Shown piece by piece: positions 1 to 7,019 of a stretch of 18,918 bases of DNA; within the stretch, counting starts at the first letter, position 1, and each line of letters opens with the position of its first letter. The notes under the pieces were generated by a model. It ran no database searches. It was given only the letters and a program-made list of their open reading frames with translations, and had not been told where the DNA came from. The stretch comes from DATJHM01 sp035493895 (GTDB lineage Bacteria; Chloroflexota; Ktedonobacteria; Ktedonobacterales; Ktedonobacteraceae). Where the stretch lies: NCBI GenBank assembly GCA_035493895.1, contig DATJHM010000301.1, positions 1 to 18,918 on the forward strand, written 5' to 3'. The position numbers and the translations under genes are program-made.

Positions 1-896
1 CTCTCCATCACCACCTCCACTCCCAACCCCTCCATCTCACGCAACACCCTCACCCACTCACCCACCGGTCGCCACATGCGCGGATCACTCGGCCCAAAAA
101 GCACCAGCGTCGGCATTCCCAATAGCGCCGCCAGATGCGTCATGCCAGCATCATTCCCCAGATAACAGCAACACTGTTGCAATTCCTGACAAACCTCCAA
201 TAACGGCGCATTTTCCAGCATGCGCAATCCCTTCACCTGCCCCAATATTCTGCTCAACGCCTCAAACCGCTCCTGTTCCGCTGGCCCACTCAGCAGTAAA
301 ACCGGAATCTCTCGTCGCCGTAGCTCATCTATCACCTCAGCAAATTTTTCCAGCGGCCAGCATTTTCGCGCACCACCACTCCCAGGATGAATCGCGACAA
401 CACGTCGTCCCTCATTCTGCTCTTGCTGGTAAGGAGTCAGACCGGACGCAAGCGTAAACTGCGCTCGCGCATCAACTTCCAGCCCCAGCGTCTGCCCCAG
501 GTAGCGTACAATGTGCTCGTGCGCCTCCTCAGCTGGTCGTCCGGGCGCGATTACTACCTGCCGACAGCCTGCCATGCGCAGATTGCGTTCAATCAACCCT
601 TCGCTATCTCGTAGCCAGCAGATGGCCAGATCGATCTGCGCCAGTTCTTCGCGCAAACGTGGCGAACGTATACCGGTCGAGGAAAAGAGCTCGCTCCAGA
701 TAACCGCACTGTAATCGTCCGTTCTCTGCGCAACACCCCAGGTTCGCGCCAGCTCCCGTATCGCAGGATGGCTCACCAGCATCACCTCGAGTTCACTCTT
801 CTCCGCCGCATAGCGCCTGCGCAACGCCTGTATCACCGGAAATGTGAGTAGCGCATCGCCCAGCGCCCCCGGCCGTATCACCAGCACACGTTTCAT
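1..896 (-). CDS. Glycosyltransferase family 9 (heptosyltransferase-like), 3' end outside window
   Basis: An open reading frame of 298 codons runs from ATG (894-896) to the left edge without a stop, so the C-terminus is missing. The N-terminus MKRVLVIRPGALGDALL is the typical GT9 opening. Later come VVAIHPGSGGARKCWP (donor-site region, about residues 189-204) and CYLGNDAGMTHLAALLGMPT followed by LFGPSDP, the GT9 C-domain signature in which the GNDxGxxH loop contacts the nucleotide-sugar. Enzymes of this family transfer heptose or other sugars to cell-surface glycans at the cytoplasmic face. In an organism that probably lacks LPS the acceptor cannot be named. The SD sequence GAGGTGAGCG lies just upstream. 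A GTG directly before the ATG is an alternative start. It is the last visible gene of the minus-strand operon, 21 bp after the small membrane protein. Confidence 0.9.
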   Translation of the reverse strand, partial: MKRVLVIRPGALGDALLTFPVIQALRRRYAAEKSELEVMLVSHPAIRELARTWGVAQRTDDYSAVIWSELFSSTGIRSPRLREELAQIDLAICWLRDSEGLIERNLRMAGCRQVVIAPGRPAEEAHEHIVRYLGQTLGLEVDARAQFTLASGLTPYQQEQNEGRRVVAIHPGSGGARKCWPLEKFAEVIDELRRREIPVLLLSGPAEQERFEALSRILGQVKGLRMLENAPLLEVCQELQQCCCYLGNDAGMTHLAALLGMPTLVLFGPSDPRMWRPVGEWVRVLREMEGLGVEVVME

Positions 897-917
897 CACG
901 CTCACCTCTTTTCCTCC

Positions 918-1283
918 CTATTTCCGGGCCAGAAAGAGAATTTCCAGAATGACGGCTGCCAGCAAGATGATCAGGGCCATAACTATATTCCAGGTATGTA
1001 ATGCCAGAAAAATGAGATTCAGTACGATGGCGGTCGTCAATAGCGCACTCTGGCGCAAGGCGTAGCGCACCAGGAGATAAAAGTGGTACTTTGGGAAGAC
1101 ACGTAGCTCAATACTATAAATTATCGGAGCAAACGTGCAGCTCAGGGCGATACTGAAGATGAGAAAGAATACGCAGAAAGCAAACAGCGAACTCGGTGCT
1201 ACGAAGCGCGTAAAGAGCAGCAATATGATCCAGGCCGGGACCGCTATGAAGAATAAAAGATATATTGACGATTTTCTAACCAC
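918..1283 (-). CDS. Small polytopic membrane protein, family not recognised
   Basis: The product is 121 aa and almost entirely hydrophobic. Four helices are visible: about residues 7-27, 31-57, 67-95 and 98-119, with short basic ends (MVRKSS at the start, ARK at the end). No catalytic motif, signal cleavage site or metal-binding pattern is seen. The start is GTG at 1281-1283, with an SD-like GAGGTAGGG overlapping the stop of the upstream ATPase gene. Only 6 bp separate it from that stop, so translation is probably coupled. It sits between a HerA-type ATPase and a glycosyltransferase. A role at the membrane for one of these neighbours is possible, but nothing in the sequence shows it. Confidence 0.75.
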   Translation of the reverse strand: MVRKSSIYLLFFIAVPAWIILLLFTRFVAPSSLFAFCVFFLIFSIALSCTFAPIIYSIELRVFPKYHFYLLVRYALRQSALLTTAIVLNLIFLALHTWNIVMALIILLAAVILEILFLARK

Positions 1284-1289
1284 AGCGCC

Positions 1290-3029
1290 CTACCTCATCA
1301 GGTTAAATCCTTTATTGCCGTTCAAAGGGGCTTCATTACGACGACGGCTCTCGGGTGTCTCGCGCTGGAAATACTGCTGCCAGAGCTCCGGAGCATCCTT
1401 ACTCTCGCCTCCATGCCTGGTATAACGGGTACGCACCCGGCAGATGACGGGCGTGTTTACTGCTGCTCCCGCGACGATGACCTGACCTTTGGAGAGCGCA
1501 GGCAGATTATCAAGCAGGTCGCGCCCCACGCCTTCGATCGCTGAAGCAACGCTCTTCTGGTCGATTTCGTTGACGATACGCATGATGCACTGCGTCTGGC
1601 ACTGGCTCAGTACGTCGGCATCCAGTTTGCCGGGACGCTGGCTGATCAGGCCGACACCTATGCCGAATTTGCGTCCTTCCGCCAGGACCTGCTTCAGGAT
1701 GGAGGTCGAAACGACCTCGGCTCCTCCTGGCGCAAAGTGGTGCGCCTCTTCTAACAGCACAAATACCGGGTAGGGCAGATACGATTCGCCGGAGTGCACT
1801 TTTCCACGCTCGGTATCCATACGCGCCTGATTCAAACGGCGCAACAATGTCGCGACAATGACCTGTTGATCGCGCTCGTCAATTTCATTGAGCTGCAACA
1901 CGGTACATTGTCCCGGCTTGAAGATCTCGGGCAGATCCAGGTGTTGTGTATCATCAAAGGTGAAGCTATGCTCAAAGCGTTGCTCGACGCGCCACGTCAA
2001 CGCATGCACCGTACTTGAGTCGTCGGCTCCATCGTTATCGTCGTCACTCTTCTGCCGGGCGACCGCTTTAATCGCCAGCTTCAGATCGGCAACACTCCAG
2101 GGCGTGCCACGCTTCGTCTCATGCACTTTACGCAACGCCCGGCTCAGCAGATATTGCTGCTTCTCGGTCATCTCCGGCAACAGCGAACGCATATCGCCAA
2201 TATTCAACGTCGAGACGCGCACTTTGACCTGCTCCGGCTTATACACCCTCACCTGAGCCTGATAGCCGGGACGACGATTATCCTCCGTAGGCGCCTGAAA
2301 CTGCGTGGCATTCATGATCTGGTCCAATGTGCCGTATTCACCATGTGGATCGATGATCAGCACACAGGCTTTGTTATGTGGCTGCATAAGTTCCTCGATC
2401 ACGACGCTTGCCAGATAGCTTTTGCCCGCGCCTGTGCTGGCAATAATCGCCATATGCGTGCTCACGATGTCTTTGACGGAGAGCACGATCGGCACTGCGT
2501 CGGGCGTTCGTGTGAGCAACGAGCCGATGGTTGCGGAGCCCGGCTCTCTACTTTTCTTGCGGCTGATGACCTCTGAGAGCATGAGATCGTCGGCCAGAAA
2601 GATGCGTTTCCCGGATTGAGGCGGAATCCAGGGGTTGATAAATGAGCCGGTAATGGCGTCGTAGTAGCCCATGATCGAGACGTGCAGCTCGAAAAGCTCG
2701 TTGGTATGCGCATTGTACCCGACCATTGCGGCGACCTGTGCGGGCGAGATCTCTGGTTCTCCCAGAAATGTATCGGGATAGAGCTTGATGGGGACACGTT
2801 TCATGATACGCCCTAACACGCGGCGCGGCGTTGGTGTGGTACCGTTTTGTCCACGAGCTTCAGGATCGCTCAGTTCGTAGTAGACGTACTCACCATTTTT
2901 TAGCACCTGCTCATCGTCACGCGAGACAAAGGTGTATTCATGGGTCGTCTCACCCGGCCCTTTGGTAATCCCTACCGGCTTGCGTAGAGGCTGAATTCCC
3001 GTAGGCGAGATATGAGATTGCTGTGACAT
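1290..3029 (-). CDS. HerA/DUF87-type hexameric ATPase (DNA-translocase-like)
   Basis: 579 aa. The N-terminal part (about 30-135) looks like the HAS-barrel of HerA proteins. The RecA-like motor follows, with Walker A ASTGAGKS (197-204), an acidic strand LIIDPHGEYG (224-233), the HerA-type Walker B VLLEEAHHFAP (424-434), a sensor-like LISQRPGKLD (461-470) and RIVNEIDQKS (484-493). All key motor residues (K203, E427, E428) are present, so it should be an active ATPase. HerA proteins form hexamers that pump DNA, classically with the nuclease NurA in end resection. Other HerA homologues work with different effectors in phage defence. No NurA or other nuclease lies beside it here. An acidic insert (DDDNDGADDSS, about 329-339) interrupts the helical part. 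The start is ATG with SD GGGAGG (3038-3043), 14 bp after the HAS-barrel-like gene. Confidence 0.9.
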   Translation of the reverse strand: MSQQSHISPTGIQPLRKPVGITKGPGETTHEYTFVSRDDEQVLKNGEYVYYELSDPEARGQNGTTPTPRRVLGRIMKRVPIKLYPDTFLGEPEISPAQVAAMVGYNAHTNELFELHVSIMGYYDAITGSFINPWIPPQSGKRIFLADDLMLSEVISRKKSREPGSATIGSLLTRTPDAVPIVLSVKDIVSTHMAIIASTGAGKSYLASVVIEELMQPHNKACVLIIDPHGEYGTLDQIMNATQFQAPTEDNRRPGYQAQVRVYKPEQVKVRVSTLNIGDMRSLLPEMTEKQQYLLSRALRKVHETKRGTPWSVADLKLAIKAVARQKSDDDNDGADDSSTVHALTWRVEQRFEHSFTFDDTQHLDLPEIFKPGQCTVLQLNEIDERDQQVIVATLLRRLNQARMDTERGKVHSGESYLPYPVFVLLEEAHHFAPGGAEVVSTSILKQVLAEGRKFGIGVGLISQRPGKLDADVLSQCQTQCIMRIVNEIDQKSVASAIEGVGRDLLDNLPALSKGQVIVAGAAVNTPVICRVRTRYTRHGGESKDAPELWQQYFQRETPESRRRNEAPLNGNKGFNLMR

Positions 3030-3043
3030 ATGCGAAACCTCCC

Positions 3044-3745
3044 TTAGCCCGTGGTCTCTACTTTCAGTCTCCAGGCAAAGTTGCGTTTGACGATGGATAG
3101 AAGCGCGAGATTCTGGGGAAACAGGCGCTCAAGCTGATCAATGATCCGTAAGGTGACCATAGGCAGCAGGCTGTTACGCTGCGAGATGATATGAGGCAGG
3201 TAGCCCATGTGCAGGTAGGGATTCTGGGAGTCCGGCCCGCCACTGGTATCGCTGAAGTAGTGGAAGCTGCGTACCTCATCATCCGTCATTGTCTCAATCT
3301 CACTTCCCAGTTCGAGCGAGAGTGGCGGCACGCCATGCATCGTATTGAGAATGCTCTGCTCTCCCGAGGACGTCGGCTCCGTCTCCAGCATGCCCAGGAT
3401 CATAATGTAGATCAAGACCGCTTTCTCTGAGATGTAGTCAGGCGAGAACAATTCTACTTGCGTTTCATTCGAGAGACGTGGACCAAGCGAACCAAAGGAC
3501 GGGTTCACGAGGATGGTGTCATAAATAACGCCAATAGCATGGTTCACCGGTTCCTGGCTCAGACCAAGTGCATAGTCCAGAGCCGCATCCGGGTCATCAC
3601 TCTGGCGCGACTTCACAGCCACACGCACAAAGCGCCCAAAGGCATAATCCGCTGGGCTGGGCTCGATCTCAACTTCACGTGGCCCGTAAATCTGGCAGAC
3701 GTAGTTGATATGCGAGTCCGATTTGACGATTTTGCCGATAAACAT
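3044..3745 (-). CDS. HAS-barrel-like protein, probable partner of the downstream HerA ATPase
   Basis: 233 aa, soluble, no signal peptide or membrane segment. The first 45 or so residues (IGKIVKSDSHINYVCQIYGP, then EVEIEPSPADYAFGRFVRV) resemble the HAS-barrel (HerA-ATP synthase barrel) found at the N-terminus of HerA motors, here without a motor. The rest is mixed alpha/beta with no catalytic motif I recognise. In particular, I do not find the acidic active-site pattern of NurA. The start is ATG with SD GGAGAGC at suitable spacing. It is the first gene of the operon, and its stop overlaps the SD region of the ATPase gene. My inference is an adaptor or clamp that docks on the HerA ring. The HAS-barrel assignment comes from pattern resemblance only and needs a profile search. 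Confidence 0.6.
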   Translation of the reverse strand: MFIGKIVKSDSHINYVCQIYGPREVEIEPSPADYAFGRFVRVAVKSRQSDDPDAALDYALGLSQEPVNHAIGVIYDTILVNPSFGSLGPRLSNETQVELFSPDYISEKAVLIYIMILGMLETEPTSSGEQSILNTMHGVPPLSLELGSEIETMTDDEVRSFHYFSDTSGGPDSQNPYLHMGYLPHIISQRNSLLPMVTLRIIDQLERLFPQNLALLSIVKRNFAWRLKVETTG

Positions 3746-3780
3746 CTCGTTTAGCTCTCCAGATAGAAACGCTCTCTTGC

Positions 3781-3833
3781 AATCTCTTTCTTTCTGTTGC
3801 CGTTTTATCCGGTAATAGGCAAATAAAGAGATT
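3781..3833 (-). repeat. Nested inverted repeat (long hairpin) in the HerA-operon leader
   Basis: Outer arms AATCTCTTT (3781-3789) and AAAGAGATT (3825-3833) are perfectly complementary. Nested inside are TTGCC (3797-3801) and GGCAA (3818-3822). The hairpin falls in the predicted 5' UTR, between promoter and SD, with no U-run after it, so it is a leader structure rather than a standard terminator. Confidence 0.5.
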
Positions 3834-3903
3834 CCCCTCTTCTTCCGCTTTTTTTCGCACGGTTGCCGGAAGACAGGTCGATGAGAACAAATGCTTTGGC
3901 GGC

Positions 3904-3912
3904 ATTATAACA
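3904..3912 (-). promoter_or_regulatory. Extended -10 promoter of the HAS-barrel/HerA operon
   Basis: Read on the minus strand this is TGTTATAAT, a perfect TATAAT preceded by the TGn extension. No good -35 hexamer lies 16-18 bp upstream, as is usual for extended -10 promoters. It predicts a transcript start near 3897 and a 5' leader of about 150 nt before the ATG at 3745. Confidence 0.6.
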
Positions 3913-4036
3913 CACTTACCGCCGATTTCGTCGCTGACTTTGCTGCTATGCTCCGGGCTTGCAGCTTTTCGCGCCCATCACGCAGGCAAAGTATCTATCG
4001 CAAGAGGGGAAAATGGCGCGCAGTAAACATGTGCTC

Positions 4037-4420
4037 CTACTCAAGAAAACGCTCAATGGCTTGTAGAAAATCATCGAGATCAATGGGTTTATTCATCCCC
4101 ACAATGTTGCGTTTTCTTAACTCCTGTAACGGCAGACGAGCACTGATCATGAGCGCAGGCACGCGGGCTAACTCGTCTATAGCATGTAACCGATCATAGA
4201 GTTCAATACCAGTCATACGAGGCAGATGATAGTCCAGAATAAATAAATCCGGCTTTCGCGACTGGACAGCAGCAAGCGCCTCCTGACCGTCTGTCTTGAG
4301 TAATGCCTGGTAAGGGGTTTCCTGGGTGATAACTTCCAGTAGTACTTCGCCGATATCCACATCATCTTCAACTAGAAGCACCAGCTTCTCTGCGTTCTGG
4401 TGTTCTATCTCATGGGCCAT
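4037..4420 (-). CDS. Stand-alone response regulator receiver protein (CheY-like)
   Basis: 127 aa, made only of a receiver domain with no DNA-binding or enzymatic output domain. Visible motifs are the acidic pocket VEDD (D19, D20), the phospho-acceptor in FILDYHLPRMTG (D63), the switch serine in MISA (S93) and the lysine in NKPID (K111). All residues needed for phosphorylation are present. I chose ATG 4418-4420 because GGAGCTGCCC supplies an SD at good spacing. A longer frame from 4468 has no SD. No histidine kinase is in the window, so the cognate kinase is elsewhere. It acts in the cytoplasm, presumably by protein-protein contact. It is transcribed divergently from the aminotransferase gene. 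Confidence 0.9.
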   Translation of the reverse strand: MAHEIEHQNAEKLVLLVEDDVDIGEVLLEVITQETPYQALLKTDGQEALAAVQSRKPDLFILDYHLPRMTGIELYDRLHAIDELARVPALMISARLPLQELRKRNIVGMNKPIDLDDFLQAIERFLE

Positions 4421-4480
4421 GGGCAGCTCCAAAATTGCAAATATGCCACCAATTTTGCCCGCGAACAAAATTGTATTTTG

Positions 4481-4489
4481 ACTATACCA
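4481..4489 (-). promoter_or_regulatory. Extended -10 promoter of the response regulator gene
   Basis: On the minus strand the sequence reads TGGTATAGT, a TATAGT hexamer with a TGn extension. TTTTCA lies 17 bp upstream as a poor -35. It predicts a start near 4474 and a leader of about 54 nt. Confidence 0.5.
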
Positions 4490-4561
4490 CGTTTTACTAC
4501 AGATGAAAAGCTAGTTACTGGGATTTTTCTCCTACCGGCCCTGACTTTCCTTGCGTTTCCG

Positions 4562-4576
4562 CTGGAGAAGCTCCAG
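4562..4576. repeat. Short perfect dyad between divergent promoters
   Basis: CTGGAGAAGCTCCAG is a 6-bp perfect inverted repeat with a 3-bp centre. It lies 30 bp upstream of the aminotransferase -35 and about 70 bp upstream of the response-regulator -10. It could be an operator for either gene. No run of T follows, so it is not a terminator. Confidence 0.4.
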
Positions 4577-4605
4577 TATTGCCAATCCGGCTGTTTCCAC
4601 GAAAA

Positions 4606-4634
4606 TTGAATCGTCTATTCGTGTGAGTTATAAT
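4606..4634 (+). promoter_or_regulatory. Sigma70 promoter of the aminotransferase gene
   Basis: TTGAAT (4606-4611), a 17-bp spacer and a perfect TATAAT (4629-4634). It predicts a start near 4641 and a leader of about 95 nt. The 4421-4734 gap between the divergent genes holds this promoter, the response-regulator promoter and the 4562 dyad, and I see no gene in it. Confidence 0.75.
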
Positions 4635-4734
4635 TTTGCTACGTATTGGCTCCTGCAATAGATGCTGATACGGCGAACGGCCCTCCAGTGAAGATTTTTA
4701 TCCTTTGCGTTGCTCTATTTCGGAAAGGTTTTTT

Positions 4735-5994
4735 ATGGCTGAATACATATTGCCTGATTTAGATTCTATGCTGCAAGAACTTCTGCTCATCGAAGAAGGA
4801 GAGCATGAATTTACGCCTCAGGATGGTATTTCCGATCTACGTCAGCTCTTTTTCCCGGTCACTCGTCAAGGCGTCTATCTCAATCATGCTTCTCAGGGAC
4901 CAATGCCTCGTCCGGTGGCAGTGACGATGCATCAATATGTGGATGATGTGAGCGGCTTTGGCTCCGCCCATGTCTCTCTCTGGCTGGAGTATATCCTGGG
5001 CGCACGTCGCCGTCTGGCACTTATGCTTAATGGGCATCCCAGCCAGATTGCCTTTACTGGCAGTACTGGCGATGGCCTGATGCTACTGGCTTCTGCTCTC
5101 ACCTGGCAGGAAGGCGATACGATCTTGCTGGCCGAGGGCGAGTTCCCCAGCAATGTCTATCCCTGGCTCAATCTTCAGGAGCAGGGGGTGAAGGTCGAGT
5201 TTGTGCCTGCTCACGAAAATCGTATTTCTGCCGCTGAAGTGAAAGCGCGCATTACTGATCGCACCCGTCTCGTGAGTTTGAGCCTGGTGGAGTTCCTGAC
5301 TGGCTTTCGCAATGATATCCAGTCCATCGCGTCCTACTGCCACGAACGCGGCGTGCTCTGCGGCATCGACGCAATGCAGGCGCTTGGAGCGATCGAGGTC
5401 GATGTCCAGGCGCTGGATGTTGATTTTCTGGTGGGCTCGAGCCATAAATGGTTGCTCGCTCCTCAACGCACAGGCTTGCTCTATGTCTCCACTGATTTTT
5501 TCTCGAAATTGCAGATGCGCCGTAAGAGCTGGTTTAGCGTTGATGAGCCATACGATTTCTTCAATTACGAGCAGCCGCTAAAACGTGGCGCATGGCGTTT
5601 TGAGCATAGCTTCCCCAATATGATGCCAATTGTAGGTCTGGATTCCGCCCTTGGCCTCTTCGATGGCGTTGAAGGTGGCATGCAGGCGGTTGAGCAGCGC
5701 ATTCTGGGCCTGACTGAGTATGCTCTGGATGGACTGGAACGCCTGGGATATCCGTTGATCACGCCACGGGGCAAGGGCGAGCGCTCGGGCATCGTGACCT
5801 TCCAGTTGCATCCGGCCAGACCAGATCTCACGGTTCCACAGGCGGTAGAAGCTCTGGCTGAACGCTCGATCACGGTCTCTGCCCGTGGCAATGGGGTACG
5901 TATTTCTCCTCATTTTTACAATACGTTGCAGGATCTGGATCAACTTTTGAATGCCCTGGAGGATCTTAAACAACCGTCCGCGCCAAAGAAGTAG
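4735..5994 (+). CDS. PLP-dependent aminotransferase class V (cysteine desulfurase/selenocysteine lyase-like fold)
   Basis: 419 aa from ATG 4735, chosen because GGAAAGG (4722-4728) sits 6 bp upstream. An in-frame TTG ten codons earlier has no SD. Class V features: YLNHASQGPMPRP (substrate/PLP loop near the N-terminus), TGSTGDGL (phosphate-binding turn), EGEFPSNVYPW, GIDAMQALGAI with the PLP-ring aspartate (D212), and SSHKWLLAP with the Schiff-base lysine (K238). VRISPHFYN near the C-terminus carries the arginine (R389) that usually binds the substrate carboxylate. No cysteine is seen where desulfurases carry their catalytic loop cysteine, so a role as an Fe-S sulfur donor is doubtful. Substrate unknown. 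It has its own promoter and no Suf/Isc neighbours. Confidence 0.85.
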   Translation: MAEYILPDLDSMLQELLLIEEGEHEFTPQDGISDLRQLFFPVTRQGVYLNHASQGPMPRPVAVTMHQYVDDVSGFGSAHVSLWLEYILGARRRLALMLNGHPSQIAFTGSTGDGLMLLASALTWQEGDTILLAEGEFPSNVYPWLNLQEQGVKVEFVPAHENRISAAEVKARITDRTRLVSLSLVEFLTGFRNDIQSIASYCHERGVLCGIDAMQALGAIEVDVQALDVDFLVGSSHKWLLAPQRTGLLYVSTDFFSKLQMRRKSWFSVDEPYDFFNYEQPLKRGAWRFEHSFPNMMPIVGLDSALGLFDGVEGGMQAVEQRILGLTEYALDGLERLGYPLITPRGKGERSGIVTFQLHPARPDLTVPQAVEALAERSITVSARGNGVRISPHFYNTLQDLDQLLNALEDLKQPSAPKK

Positions 5995-6162
5995 GCGACA
6001 GGCTGGCTTAACTGAAGCATAAAACAAGAAGTACTACTCATCTCCACAAAAAACCTGTCCAAATGACCATTGTTATGCTCTTGGGTTTTGGACTTATACT
6101 GACAGAGGAATAGCGGACGTGACACAAACAGCTTCGTGTTCTGCCGAATACAATCGTTCCGC

Positions 6163-6192
6163 TTGACAAAGCGTTTGTTTATCGCATTCAAT
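6163..6192 (+). promoter_or_regulatory. Probable sodA promoter
   Basis: A perfect TTGACA (6163-6168), an 18-bp spacer and TTCAAT (6187-6192). The -35 is excellent and the -10 mediocre. The predicted start near 6199 would place the first base of the leader directly before the first hairpin (6201). Confidence 0.55.
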
Positions 6193-6200
6193 ATAGACAA

Positions 6201-6303
6201 ATGAGTGATGTGTGAGATACACATACTCATCAAGCCTGCTCACGAACGTCGTGGGTTCCCAGGGCTGGTGCCCTACACTTTTCTAGCGAGGTACGTTACC
6301 TCG
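6201..6303 (+). promoter_or_regulatory. Four-hairpin 5' leader of sodA
   Basis: Four stem-loops follow each other. H1: 6201-6230, arms ATGAGT+ATGTGT and ACACAT+ACTCAT, 12 bp with one bulged G and a 5-nt loop. H2: 6241-6253, CACGA/TCGTG, extendable by G-U pairs to 6238-6256. H3: 6261-6274, AGGGC/GCCCT with a 4-nt loop. H4: 6287-6303, CGAGGTA/TACCTCG with a 3-nt loop. No U-run follows any stem, and the SD (from 6320) is outside the stems. The layout suggests a stabilising or regulatory 5' UTR. I do not recognise a known riboswitch class. Confidence 0.55.
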
Positions 6304-6334
6304 TCTTATAGAGTAGTTTAAGGAGAGAGTTCTT

Positions 6335-6943
6335 ATGGCATTTGAGCTTCCACCTCTGCCGTACGACTACAACGCGCTTGAGCCGTACATCGATACACAG
6401 ACCATGCAGCTACACCATGATAAACACCATGCTGCCTACGTTACCAATGCAAACAATGCATTAAAGGGACATGCATTCGAGAATCTCCCTGTTGAGCAGG
6501 TCATTACCCGCCTCAACGAACTTCCCGAGAGCATCCGCACTGCCGTACGTAATAATGCTGGTGGTCACATCAACCATACTATGTTCTGGCAGATCATGGC
6601 TCCTAATGCTGGTGGCGCTCCTACTGGCGAACTGGCTGATGCCATTGCTTCGACCTTTGGCTCTTTTGATGCTTTCAAAACAGCATTCAATGATGCCGGT
6701 GTGAAACGCTTTGGCTCTGGCTGGGCCTGGCTGGTCCTCGATAAGAGCGGCAAGCTGCAAATCACTTCTACGGCAAACCAGGATAGCCCGCTGATCGATG
6801 GCCTCTATCCTGTCCTCGGGAATGATGTCTGGGAGCATGCCTACTATCTGAAGTATCAGAACCGCCGCCCTGAATATCTTGCCGCCTGGTGGAATGTGGT
6901 GAACTGGGCAGAAGTTGCCAAACGCTACAACAGCGCAAAGTAA
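6335..6943 (+). CDS. sodA: Superoxide dismutase, Mn-type
   Basis: 202 aa, full length for the Fe/Mn SOD family. It converts superoxide to hydrogen peroxide and oxygen, and with no signal peptide it is cytoplasmic. The metal ligands are all present: H27 (QLHHDKHH), H81 (GGHINHTMFW), and D164 and H168 (GNDVWEHAYY). The Mn-type signature is G77 together with Q149 in TANQDSP, rather than the Fe-type glutamine in the other helix, so Mn is the likely metal. The C-terminus NRRPEYLAAWWNVVNW is canonical. SD AAGGAGAG lies 7 bp upstream of ATG. It is monocistronic, with its own promoter, a structured leader and a strong terminator. Confidence 0.97.
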   Translation: MAFELPPLPYDYNALEPYIDTQTMQLHHDKHHAAYVTNANNALKGHAFENLPVEQVITRLNELPESIRTAVRNNAGGHINHTMFWQIMAPNAGGAPTGELADAIASTFGSFDAFKTAFNDAGVKRFGSGWAWLVLDKSGKLQITSTANQDSPLIDGLYPVLGNDVWEHAYYLKYQNRRPEYLAAWWNVVNWAEVAKRYNSAK

Positions 6944-6969
6944 TTTCGCTCACGGCTTGTAGACAATAG

Positions 6970-7013
6970 AAAAAGCGTTACCCCTTTTTTTGACGAAAGA
7001 GGTAACGCTTTTT
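6970..7013. terminator. Bidirectional intrinsic terminator between sodA and the glutamine-synthetase-family gene
   Basis: Perfect 13-bp arms AAAAAGCGTTACC (6970-6982) and GGTAACGCTTTTT (7001-7013). CC/GG and TTT/AAA pairs lengthen the stem inward. A T-run follows on both strands, so it can end both convergent transcripts. Confidence 0.92.
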
Positions 7014-7019
7014 TATGCC

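Larger units (their letters stand above)
5995..6334 (+). other. Intergenic region and structured leader upstream of sodA
   Basis: 340 bp without a supported gene. The left part (to about 6160) holds an inverted repeat, GTCCAAA (6057-6063) with TTTGGAC (6087-6093). It is a possible weak terminator for the aminotransferase, but it lacks a T-run. The right part holds the sodA promoter and a leader with four consecutive hairpins. Confidence 0.6.

Noticed and set aside
3044..3745. NurA nuclease partner of HerA
   Set aside because: No acidic NurA active-site pattern is seen, and the N-terminus looks like a HAS-barrel instead.
3675..3905. A 76-aa minus-strand frame starting at the HerA-operon promoter
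   Set aside because: It overlaps the HAS-barrel-like gene in another frame and has no SD. It lies in the predicted leader.
5940..6233. A 97-aa minus-strand frame between the aminotransferase and sodA
   Set aside because: It overlaps the aminotransferase end and the sodA promoter, with no SD or protein-like conservation.
6201..6303. yybP-ykoY manganese riboswitch before Mn-SOD
   Set aside because: The hairpins do not contain the conserved internal-loop sequences of that class, so only a generic structured leader is claimed.
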